Positions 24,967 through 32,498 of a stretch of 64,000 nt of DNA are shown piece after piece; the stretch's first letter is position 1, and each line of letters begins with the position of its first letter. The notes under the pieces are model-generated. The model ran no database searches. It was not told where the DNA came from and was given only the letters and a program-made list of their open reading frames with translations. The DNA comes from Tardiphaga sp. vice304 (lineage in GTDB: Bacteria; Pseudomonadota; Alphaproteobacteria; Rhizobiales; Xanthobacteraceae), in the NCBI RefSeq assembly GCF_007018905.1, contig NZ_CP041402.1, positions 4,080,001 through 4,144,000 on the forward strand. The letters are read 5' to 3'. The translations under genes and the position numbers were made by a program.

Positions 24967-27324
24967 CTACACCGCCATCTTCCGGTGCAGCACCGGAACG
25001 CCGCTGAGGCCTTCGGCCGCATCGATGATCGCATTGGCGTCGATGCCGTGGTGGCGGTAGAGATCGCCGATGGTGCCGGTCTGGCCGAAGCTCTCGACCC
25101 CCAGCGCTTCGAGCCGGTGGCCGCCGACGCTGCCGAGCCAGCCCAGCGTCGCCGGATGGCCATCGATCACGCTGACGATGCCGCAATCGCGCGGCAGCGG
25201 CGCCAGCAGTTTCTCGATATGGCTGAGATGCGATTTGTCGCGCCGGCCGCGGCGGATTTTTCGCGCGGCCGTCCAGCCGGCCTGCAGCCGGTCGGCCGAG
25301 GTGATCGCCAGCAGGCCGATGTCGCGGTGGCTGTCGCCGAGCAGGCCCGTGGCCTCGATCGCCTCCGGTGCCACCGCGCCGGTATAGGCAATCACCAGAT
25401 CGCAATTGGCGCCAGGCTTGCGCAGCCAGTAAGCGCCGTCGGTGATGCCCTGCTGCAATTCCGGCGTCATCATCCGCTGCGGCTGCTCGATCGTCCGCGT
25501 CGACAGCCGCAAATAGACCGCGCCGCCGTCATCCGCCTGCATATGCGCAAAGCCCCAGCCCATGATCACCGCCAACTCATCGACAAAGGCCGGCTCGAAC
25601 GCGGCCAGCCCATCCTGCGCGAGGCCGATCAGCGGCGTGACGATCGACTGGTGCGCGCCGCCTTCCGGCGCCAGCGTCACGCCGGACGGCGTCGCCGCCA
25701 CCATGAAGCGGGCGTCCTGATAACAGGCGTAGTTGAGCTGATCGAGCGCGCGGCTGATGAACGGATCGTACAAGGTCGCGATCGGCAGCAGCCTGACGCC
25801 GTTGATCGACGACGACAAGCCCAATGCCGACATCAGCAGGAACAGGTTGCTCTCGGCGATGCCGAGTTCGAGATGCTGGCCCTTCGGCGAAAAATCCCAG
25901 TTGAAAGTCGAGGGGATCTTTTCGCTGCGGAACAGGTCGGCCTTCTCCGCGCGCGCAAACAGCCCGCGGCGATTGACCCAGGCACCGAGATTGGTCGAGA
26001 CGGTGACGTCCGGCGACGCCGTGACGATGCGCGACGCCAACTCCGTGTCGCCGCGCGCCAGTTCATGCAGCACTAGGCCGAAGCCCTGCTGCGTCGACAT
26101 CGACGGCGCCGGCTTGAAGGCGAGCTGCGCGGGCACCTCGATCGCCGGCGCGTTCAGGCGGCGCTTGCCCTGCTGGATGAACGGCACGTCTTTCAGGAAC
26201 GCGTCGAGCAGGCTCGCATCCTGAGTCAGCCCCTCATATTTGTCCCACTCATGCCCGGGCCGGATGTGCTGCGTCTCGCGCCACTTCTCCATCTGGGTCG
26301 GCGTCATCAGGCCGGCATGGTTGTCCTTGTGGCCCTGGAACGGAAGGCCGACGCCCTTGATGGTGTAGGCGATGAAGCACACCGGGCGGTCATGATCGAT
26401 CGCCTCGAAGGCCTCCACCATGCTGGCCATGTCGTGGCCGCCGAGATTGGACATCAGCGCCAATAACTCCTCATCGGAGCGCGCCTCGATCAGCCGTGAC
26501 ACTGGACCCTGATCGCCGATCTCGTCACTGAGGCGCTTGCGAAATGCGGCGCCGCCCTGAAAACACAAGGCCGCATACATCTGGTTCGGACAGTTATCGA
26601 TCCAATGGCGCAGCGCCTCGCCGCCGGGCTCCGCGAACGCCGTCTGCATCAGCCGGCCGTATTTCACGATCACCACGTCCCAACCGAAATTGCGGAACAT
26701 GGATTCGAATTTTTCCCACAGCCCCTCGCGGACCACGGCATCCAGACTCTGGCGGTTGTAGTCGACGATCCACCAGGTGTTGCGCAGGCCATGTTTCCAG
26801 CCTTCCAGCAGCGCCTCGAAGATATTGCCCTCGTCCATCTCGGCATCGCCGACCAATGCGATCATGCGGCCTTCGCGGCGGTCCTTCAGCCAGCCATGCG
26901 CGCTGACGTAGTCCTGCACCAATGACGAGAACAGCGTCTGCGCCACGCCGAGCCCGACCGAGCCGGTGGAGAAGTCGACGTCGTCGATGTCCTTGGTGCG
27001 CGACGGATAGCTTTGCGCGCCCTTGAAGCCGCGGAAACTCTCCAGCTTGTCCCGCGTCTGGTGATCGAACAGATACTGGATGGCATGGAACACCGGCGAG
27101 GCGTGCGGCTTCACCGCGACGCGGTCTTCTGGCTTGAGCACCGCGAAGTACAGCGCCGACATGATCGTCGCCAGGGACGCGGACGAGGCCTGATGGCCGC
27201 CGACCTTGAGGCCATCGGCGTTGGGGCGGATGTGGTTGGCGTTGTGAATGGTCCAGGACGACAGCCACAGCACCTTGCGCGCCAGCGCGGTCAGGGTCTG
27301 CAGCCGGCGGGGCTCGATCGGCAT
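24967..27324 (-). CDS. AceE-like 2-oxoacid dehydrogenase E1 / transketolase-family enzyme
   Basis: This 785-residue thiamine-diphosphate enzyme resembles homodimeric pyruvate dehydrogenase E1 more than classic transketolase. The TPP/Mg site is GDAEMDEGNIFEA with DYNRQSLD; other AceE-like segments are HASPVFHAIQYL, FSTGSVGLG and the C-terminal SIVTPLIGLAQDGL. It is shorter than E. coli AceE (about 890 residues). No E2 or E3 gene is nearby. It is divergent from an Lrp regulator, the layout of the mdeB/mdeR type of 2-oxobutyrate dehydrogenase in Pseudomonas. A branched or short 2-oxoacid substrate is therefore plausible but unproven. ATG 27324 is chosen; the frame to 27585 crosses the divergent promoter region. 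Confidence 0.82.
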   Translation of the reverse strand: MPIEPRRLQTLTALARKVLWLSSWTIHNANHIRPNADGLKVGGHQASSASLATIMSALYFAVLKPEDRVAVKPHASPVFHAIQYLFDHQTRDKLESFRGFKGAQSYPSRTKDIDDVDFSTGSVGLGVAQTLFSSLVQDYVSAHGWLKDRREGRMIALVGDAEMDEGNIFEALLEGWKHGLRNTWWIVDYNRQSLDAVVREGLWEKFESMFRNFGWDVVIVKYGRLMQTAFAEPGGEALRHWIDNCPNQMYAALCFQGGAAFRKRLSDEIGDQGPVSRLIEARSDEELLALMSNLGGHDMASMVEAFEAIDHDRPVCFIAYTIKGVGLPFQGHKDNHAGLMTPTQMEKWRETQHIRPGHEWDKYEGLTQDASLLDAFLKDVPFIQQGKRRLNAPAIEVPAQLAFKPAPSMSTQQGFGLVLHELARGDTELASRIVTASPDVTVSTNLGAWVNRRGLFARAEKADLFRSEKIPSTFNWDFSPKGQHLELGIAESNLFLLMSALGLSSSINGVRLLPIATLYDPFISRALDQLNYACYQDARFMVAATPSGVTLAPEGGAHQSIVTPLIGLAQDGLAAFEPAFVDELAVIMGWGFAHMQADDGGAVYLRLSTRTIEQPQRMMTPELQQGITDGAYWLRKPGANCDLVIAYTGAVAPEAIEATGLLGDSHRDIGLLAITSADRLQAGWTAARKIRRGRRDKSHLSHIEKLLAPLPRDCGIVSVIDGHPATLGWLGSVGGHRLEALGVESFGQTGTIGDLYRHHGIDANAIIDAAEGLSGVPVLHRKMAV

Positions 27325-27460
27325 GGCGCTCTCGCTTGGTGGGTGTTGTTGCTGCCAGTCTAGCAGCGCGCCCGCGCGAAACTTCTCAATTATCGGCGAC
27401 AAGTGGCAGTAAATTGGGATAAACTGGGCGCCACAACCCTCAATCTCGGGAATTCTTTCC

Positions 27461-27922
27461 ATGACTTCGCTCGACGCCATCGACCGCAAGATTCTCGGGG
27501 TGTTGCAGGCCGATGGCCGGACCACCATGCAGGACCTTGCCGAACAGGTCGGGCTGTCGGTCTCGCCCTGCCACCGCCGGGTCAAGCTGCTCGAGCAGCG
27601 CGGCGTGATCAGCCGCTACATGGCGCTGGTCGACCAGAAGTCGCTGGGCCTTCACGTCAGCGTGTTCATCTCGATCAAGCTGGTGCGGCAGAAGGAAGAA
27701 GACCTCGAGCGTTTCGCCAGGGCGATTTCGGGCTGGGAGGAAGTGCTGGAGTGTTACCTGATGACCGGCAACCGCGACTATTTGCTGCGCGTGGTCGCCG
27801 CCGACCTGGCGTCCTACGAGACCTTCCTGAAGACTAGGCTGACGCGGCTCGACGGCATCGCCTCGATCGAATCCAGCTTCGCGCTCAGTCAGGTGAAGTA
27901 CACGATCGCCCTGCCGGTCTGA
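27461..27922 (+). CDS. Lrp/AsnC family transcriptional regulator
   Basis: The 153-residue regulator has an N-terminal winged HTH (IDRKILGVLQADGRTTMQDLAEQVGLSVSPCHRRVKLLE, continuous in the protein) and a C-terminal RAM domain (about 68-150, with CYLMTGNRDYLLRVVA). It probably senses an amino acid and controls the divergent AceE-like gene across the 136-bp intergenic region, as Lrp-type local regulators commonly do. Confidence 0.93.
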   Translation: MTSLDAIDRKILGVLQADGRTTMQDLAEQVGLSVSPCHRRVKLLEQRGVISRYMALVDQKSLGLHVSVFISIKLVRQKEEDLERFARAISGWEEVLECYLMTGNRDYLLRVVAADLASYETFLKTRLTRLDGIASIESSFALSQVKYTIALPV

Positions 27923-27947
27923 GTGCGGGGCTTCGGGGGACGGCCGG

Positions 27948-28892
27948 CTACGCGCCTGGATAGGGCTCCGCCGGCATCGCGATGGCGGCGCGGCGGACGC
28001 GTTCGCGGTGCGCGGTATAGACGCCGCTGGAGATGATGATCGCCGCACCGCCCAGCGTCCACAGGTCCGGTAGCTCGCCGAAGATCAGGAAGCCAAGGAT
28101 GGAGACCCACAGCAGCTGGCTGTAGGAGAACGGCGCCAGCACCGAGGCGTCGGCATAGCGGAAGGCGCGCACCACGATCCAGTGGCCGATGGTCGACGAC
28201 ACGCCGATCGCGCAACCGATGCCGAGTTCGCGCCAGCCCGGATTGACCCAGACCAGCGGCACGAACACCGACAGGATCAGGAAACCGACCAATGCCGCGA
28301 AGGCCATCGTGGTGACGGCGCTGTCATGTCCGGTAATGCGCCGCGTCAGCACCAGCGCACCGGCCCATCCCAGCGCCGACAGGATCGGCAGGATCGCCGT
28401 CGTCTGGAATGCCGCGCTGCCCGGACGCACGATCACCAGCACGCCGATCAGCCCGACAATGGTCGCCGCCCAGCGCCGCGGCCCGACCTTCTCGCCGAGA
28501 AAGACGATCGACAGGCCGGTGACGAAGATCGGCGCGACGAAGGCCGTGGCGGTGGCTTCGGCGATCGGCAGCGCGCCGAGCGCGAGGATGAAGAAGATGG
28601 AGGACGACAGCATCGCTACGCCGCGTAGCACCTGGAACACCGGCCGCGTCGAGCGCATCGCGCCCGGCGTGACCAGCACGACCGGCAGCATGATCAGCAC
28701 GAAGACCGTGAAGCGCAGCCAAGCGATCTCGATCGCCGGCAGATCGCGCGACAAATATTTCGCCATGGCGTCCGATGACGCCAGGAAGATGGTCGAGCCC
28801 ATCACCATCGCGATACCGCGGAACGGCCGATCGGCATGGCCCTTCACCCCGGCGCGGACAACGGACTTTGGCGGCGGAACATGGGTGGTCAC
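27948..28892 (-). CDS. DMT-superfamily (EamA) exporter
   Basis: The 314-residue protein has ten predicted membrane helices in two EamA repeats (first about 22-160, second about 165-300). Family-like segments are SSDAMAKYLSRDLPAIEIAWLR and EATATAFVAPIFVTGLSIVFLGEKVG. Substrates of such exporters are usually amino acids or metabolites and are not predictable here. The GTG start at 28892 has only a weak ribosome site. It converges with the Lrp gene. Confidence 0.9.
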   Translation of the reverse strand: MTTHVPPPKSVVRAGVKGHADRPFRGIAMVMGSTIFLASSDAMAKYLSRDLPAIEIAWLRFTVFVLIMLPVVLVTPGAMRSTRPVFQVLRGVAMLSSSIFFILALGALPIAEATATAFVAPIFVTGLSIVFLGEKVGPRRWAATIVGLIGVLVIVRPGSAAFQTTAILPILSALGWAGALVLTRRITGHDSAVTTMAFAALVGFLILSVFVPLVWVNPGWRELGIGCAIGVSSTIGHWIVVRAFRYADASVLAPFSYSQLLWVSILGFLIFGELPDLWTLGGAAIIISSGVYTAHRERVRRAAIAMPAEPYPGA

Positions 28893-29064
28893 GGGAAACC
28901 AATCGTGGGCTGCGGGCTCGCCGCACAGCGCCAGCCCGAATCAGATGCCAGAGCACCAGACGACGATCCCGGTTTCGCGACAACTGCCGATATCAGGCAG
29001 CTAATATGCACCCGGCTGCCCATTCGCGGTTACCGCCGCCCCGCAACAGACCAACCGGCGGCCA

Positions 29065-29901
29065 TCACAGCATCGGCAGGCTCGACGGCTCGCGACCGAG
29101 CGGAAAGGCTTTGTCAATCTCGGCCTGTTCTCCGGCACTGAGCTGCAGTTCGCCAGCCGCGGCATTATCGGCGGCATGCGCGGCCGAGGAGGCTTTCGGG
29201 ATCGCGAATAGCGCAGGTTGCCGCGTCAGGAACGCCAGCGCGACCTGGCGCGGCGTCGCCTGATGCGCGGCAGCGATGCTGGCCAGCACTTGTCCCGCCG
29301 GCGAACGCGGGCTCGGGAACTCATTGTGACCGAACGGCGAATAGGCGACGACGGCCACACCATGCTGTTCGCACCATGGAATGACGCGGTGCTCGATGGC
29401 GCGTTCCTGCAGGTGATACAGCACCTGGTTGCAGGCGATCGCGCCCTTGTCCGCGACCTTTGCCACGGCGGCAAGATCGTCGGCGTCGAAATTGCTGACG
29501 CCCCAAGAGCGGATCTTGCCGGCGGCTTTCAGTTCCTCGAAGGCGGCGACCGTCTCGGCGAGCGGCGTCTGGCCTCGCCAGTGCAGCAAATAGCAATCGA
29601 GGTGGTCGGTGCCAAGACGTTGCAGCGAACGCTCGCACGCCTGGATCGTACCGCGCTTAGAAGCGTTGCTTGGCAGCACCTTGGAAACCAGGAACACGTC
29701 GTCGCGCCGGCCCTGGATGGCATCGGCCACGACCAGTTCGGCGTCGTCATACATCTCGGCGGTATCGATATGGGTCATGCCGAGGTCGAGGCCGTGACGC
29801 AACGCCGCCGTCGCGGCGGCGAGATCGCCGCGGTCGATGTACCAGGTGCCCTGCCCGATGACGGAGACGTTGGGGCCGTTGCCGAATTTCTGCTGCCGCA
29901 C
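29065..29901 (-). CDS. Aldo/keto reductase
   Basis: The 278-residue NADPH-dependent TIM-barrel reductase shows the catalytic Asp and Tyr in HIDTAEMYDDAE, the Lys in LVSKVLPSNAS, and His in CYLLHWRG. IRSWGVSNFDADDL, which follows, is the family signature, and the C-terminal IPKASSAAHAADN binds the cofactor phosphate. It resembles the YeaE / 2,5-diketo-gluconate reductase group. GTG 29901 is supported by GGAGG five bases upstream. Confidence 0.93.
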   Translation of the reverse strand: MRQQKFGNGPNVSVIGQGTWYIDRGDLAAATAALRHGLDLGMTHIDTAEMYDDAELVVADAIQGRRDDVFLVSKVLPSNASKRGTIQACERSLQRLGTDHLDCYLLHWRGQTPLAETVAAFEELKAAGKIRSWGVSNFDADDLAAVAKVADKGAIACNQVLYHLQERAIEHRVIPWCEQHGVAVVAYSPFGHNEFPSPRSPAGQVLASIAAAHQATPRQVALAFLTRQPALFAIPKASSAAHAADNAAAGELQLSAGEQAEIDKAFPLGREPSSLPML

Positions 29902-29990
29902 GCACGCCTCCGCTGCACCGTGCGTCCGATGTTCGACGACGGGGACCAGTATCTAGCGGATTCTGCCATACGTGTCGCCGCCATCTCCCC

Positions 29991-30129
29991 TGTCATCCCG
30001 GATAAGTGAGCGTCAGCGAACGCATATCCGGGATCCAAACGCCGTGCAGGCCTGCTTTGCCGAAACGCTGAGGCCATCGCACCTCACGAAGGACGGGGGT
30101 TATGGGTCCCGGCGTTCGCCGGGACGACA
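29991..30129. repeat. Palindromic repeat, TGTCATCCCGG ends
   Basis: The left end TGTCATCCCGGAT and right end CCGGGACGACA form imperfect inverted arms, with nested hairpins ATCCGGGA and TCCCGGCGTTCGCCGGGA. It occupies the gap between fmdB and the aldo/keto reductase gene and belongs to the same GTCAT...ATGAC class as the elements at 30514, 35582 and 40139. Confidence 0.75.
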
Positions 30130-30187
30130 TTTGGGGCTCAGTGGCTGATCATCCACGGCCGCGCCGTCGGGAGCTTTTCGCTCCCGA

Positions 30188-30478
30188 TCACGTCTGCTTG
30201 ACCAGCCGCGACGGCTTCTTGCCGGAGCAGCAGCCACAGCCGGCGCCATGCGCGGCCTTGTATTCCGCGGAACTCTTCGGCGCATGGCGGCTGCGTTCGT
30301 TGGTGGCGTGGGCCTTGCGTTTGTCCGCGGGCATGCAGAAGAACGCCGGCGCCATCAGCATCACCCGCGGCGCTTCGGCAGCGCATTGCGGGCAGTCATG
30401 CGGCTCTTCGCATTCGGCCATCGGCCGCATCTCGGTGAACGGGCCGCAATCATTGCAAAGATATTCATAGACCGGCAT
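30188..30478 (-). CDS. fmdB: FmdB-family zinc-ribbon protein
   Basis: The 96-residue protein opens with MPVYEYLCNDCG and continues to CPQC, the CxxC...CxxC zinc ribbon of the FmdB regulatory family. The C-terminus carries an extra GCGCCSGKK cysteine cluster. FmdB is typically encoded beside the formamidase/acetamidase gene fmdA and thought to regulate it; here fmdA remains only as a 3' fragment, about 190 bases upstream. ATG 30478 is used; a TTG four codons upstream is less likely. Confidence 0.88.
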   Translation of the reverse strand: MPVYEYLCNDCGPFTEMRPMAECEEPHDCPQCAAEAPRVMLMAPAFFCMPADKRKAHATNERSRHAPKSSAEYKAAHGAGCGCCSGKKPSRLVKQT

Positions 30479-30513
30479 GTGAGTATCCAACGCTGAAGCA
30501 AGGACCTATCCCC

Positions 30514-30607
30514 GTCATTGCGAGGAGCGAAGCGACGCGGCAATCCAGTTCTTTGCTTCAGCACGCAAAGACTGGATTGCTTCGTCGCAAGGGCTCCTCG
30601 CAATGAC
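30514..30607. repeat. Palindromic repeat with GTCATTGCGAGGAGCG ends
   Basis: The left arm GTCATTGCGAGGAGC is inverted at the right end as GCTCCTCGCAATGAC, with an inner pair CAATCCAGT / ACTGGATTG. It lies between fmdB and the fmdA fragment. A second copy of the same element is at 40139-40232. Confidence 0.88.
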
Positions 30608-30669
30608 GCGGATAGTGCGGTGAAAAAAGAGGCTACGAGACGGCGACAAGTGTCCCGCAGCCCAAGGTG

Positions 30670-31374
30670 CTATTTGTCCGGCGACAGCGGCATCTGGATT
30701 TTTCCGTCGATGTGCTTGATGGGTCCGGCTGACGACGGGTTGATATCAAAGTCGAAGATCTGCGTCGGCAACCATAGTGTGGCGCAGGCGTTGGGCACGT
30801 CGAGGACACCGGAGATATGGCCGTGCACCGGCGCCGTGCCGAGAATCGAATAGGCCTGGGCGCCGGGATAGCCGAACTTCTTCAGATATTCGATGGCGTT
30901 CAGACACGCCTGGCGATAGGCGATGTGGACGTCGAGGTAATGCTGCTTGCCGGCCTCGTCGACCGAGATGCCTTCGAAGATCAGGTAGTCATTGTAGTTC
31001 GGCGTCATCGGCGACGGCTTGAACACCGGATTCTTGATAGCGTATTTCGACGCGCCGTACTTGATGACATCGACCTTGATGTGAAGCCAGCCGGCCATCT
31101 CGATGGCGCCGCAGAAGGTGATCTCGCCATCGCCCTGACTGAAGTGCAGGTCTCCCATCGAGAGACCGCCACCCGGCACATAGACCGGGAGGTACACCTT
31201 GGAGCCGCGCGACAGATCCTGGATGTCGCAATTGCCGCCATGCTCGCGCGGCGGCACGGTGCGGGCGCCCTCGGCCGCGGCCTTGTCGCGGGCGTCGCCT
31301 TTCAGCCGGCCCATATGGGCGGTCGGGCCGAACGGCGGGTTAGCGAGGCCGGGCACGCGGGTCGGGTTAAGGAC
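30670..31374 (-). pseudogene. fmdA: 5'-truncated formamidase/acetamidase (FmdA) fragment
   Basis: The readable product (228 residues from the first ATG, a few more in frame upstream) matches the C-terminal half of the FmdA/AmdA acetamidase-formamidase family. It has TVPPREHGGNCDI, GDLHFSQGDGEITFCGAIEM, YLDVHIAYRQACLNAIEYL and IFDFDINPSSAGP. Family members are about 400 residues, so roughly the first 170-180 residues, including the early catalytic-site part, are missing. Homology stops near 31370, exactly where a LuxR-type fragment on the opposite strand begins. It is a remnant of a deletion or insertion; translation from an internal ATG cannot be excluded. Confidence 0.85.
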
Positions 31375-31608
31375 AATGCTGCCTATCTGCCGTCGGAGTT
31401 CAGCCGCGACCTCGGCCTCACCGGTCGCGAAGGCGAGGTGTTGTCATGGCTCAGCAAGGGCAAGAGCAACCGTGATATCGCCCAGATCCTGGGCCTTAGC
31501 CCGCGTAAGGTCGATGAACATCTGGAACAGATCTGCGCCAAGCTCCGCGTTGAGAACCGTACGGCAGCGGCCGCGATCGCAGTGAACGCTAGTCACAGGA
31601 AGGCGTAG
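31369..31608 (+). pseudogene. LuxR-type HTH C-terminal fragment
   Basis: About 80 codons encode a complete LuxR/GerE helix-turn-helix (LTGREGEVLSWLSKGKSNRDI, with AQILGLSPRKVDEHL and AKLRVENRTAAA) ending at a proper stop. The sensor half is absent: upstream the frame runs into the antisense of the fmdA fragment. An open frame does continue to 30817, but that part is a shadow of fmdA. No ribosome site or start is evident at the junction, so it is called a remnant. Confidence 0.8.
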
Positions 31609-31624
31609 ATTCTTCGGAGGACCC

Positions 31625-31918
31625 TTGCGTCTATCTCAATTTGAGATACGCTTTGAAATAAGGTTTATTTCGACCAGCGCTCTTGTCGCCTTCACGGCTA
31701 GGCATCCGGCTGCGGGAATGCCGCTACAGGTCTGGCGCCGCATCATCGAGTCGCGGGCTTTCGCAGGATTTTCCGACATCAGGAAGACGTTCAACTCCGT
31801 CGACCGCGTTGAAAATTTCTACGTCTTCGATATCGGCGGCAATAAATACCGGATCGTCGCCGCGCTTCATTTTGACAAGCAGCGGCTCTACGTGAGGTAT
31901 GTCTTCACCCACAAGTAG
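31625..31918 (+). CDS. higB: HigB-type mRNA interferase toxin
   Basis: The 97-residue protein fits the HigB toxin family: SALVAFTARHPAAGMPLQVWRRII, then FNSVDRVENFYVFDIGGNKYRIVAALHFDKQRLYVRYVFTHK in the protein, with the basic residues that cleave mRNA on ribosomes. Usual family members begin at a Met just before a segment like RFIS; here that codon is ATA (31658), and the only standard in-frame start is TTG 31625, preceded by GGAGG at four-base spacing. That adds an N-terminal repeat-like EIRFEIRF. The antitoxin gene follows eight bases later. Confidence 0.85.
   Translation: MRLSQFEIRFEIRFISTSALVAFTARHPAAGMPLQVWRRIIESRAFAGFSDIRKTFNSVDRVENFYVFDIGGNKYRIVAALHFDKQRLYVRYVFTHK
31632..31648. promoter_or_regulatory. 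Palindrome, candidate antitoxin operator
   Basis: TATCTCAATTTGAGATA is a perfect inverted repeat with 8-bp arms around one central base. It sits at the 5' edge of the toxin gene, where HigA-type antitoxins usually bind to repress their own operon. It overlaps the proposed N-terminal extension of HigB, which argues that transcription or translation may begin downstream. Confidence 0.55.
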
Positions 31919-31926
31919 TACGATTC

Positions 31927-32352
31927 ATGGACGCCTTGATACTGACCCTCGATGAGGTCGCCGACATTACCGGGCATCTGAACGCAATCTCTGCCCGTAT
32001 CCCGTTGCATCCCATCAAGACCAAGCGCGACTACAAGGCGGCTTTGTCCGCGTTGAACGCATTGCTCGATGCGGGCGGCGCCGATGAAAAGGATCCGCTG
32101 TCCTCCCTCGTCGCGCTGCTCGGCGAGCGGATCGGCGACTACGAGGATGTCCATATGGCTCCTGCGCAGGCTTCGCCGCCCGATACGTTGCGGCTTCTGA
32201 TGAATCAGCACGGGCTCAGCCAGCGCGATCTCCCGGAAGTGGGAAGCCAGGGCGTGCTATCAGAAATCCTCAGTGGAAAGCGCGACCTCAACGTCCGGCA
32301 GATTAAATGGCTGTCCGAGTGGTTTAATGTCGGACCGCAGGTTTTCGTTTGA
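31927..32352 (+). CDS. higA: HigA-type antitoxin with C-terminal HTH
   Basis: The 141-residue partner of HigB. The N-terminal half is helical (LDEVADITGHLNAI, RDYKAALSALNALLDAG) and likely wraps the toxin. The C-terminal part is an XRE-like helix-turn-helix (LRLLMNQHGLSQRDLPEVGSQGVLSEILSGKR in the protein). This toxin-first order and build match HigBA modules. It should repress the operon, probably through the palindrome at 31632. The pair lies directly beside the truncated fmdA/LuxR junction. Confidence 0.87.
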   Translation: MDALILTLDEVADITGHLNAISARIPLHPIKTKRDYKAALSALNALLDAGGADEKDPLSSLVALLGERIGDYEDVHMAPAQASPPDTLRLLMNQHGLSQRDLPEVGSQGVLSEILSGKRDLNVRQIKWLSEWFNVGPQVFV

Positions 32353-32498
32353 GTTGAGCGCGCAACGACACGCGCCGTCTCTCCATCTCGACCTTGCTCC
32401 CCTACTCCATCGTGCTATGAATCCTTCCGGCGCATCCTCGGGCAACGAGGAGCGACCCAACATTGACGCCGGGTCCGGCAGTCCAGGGAGGATGACAC

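Noticed and set aside
30817..31368. Full-length 263-residue plus-strand protein ending in the LuxR HTH
   Set aside because: Everything before about 31369 is the antisense of the fmdA fragment; only the HTH part is family-like.
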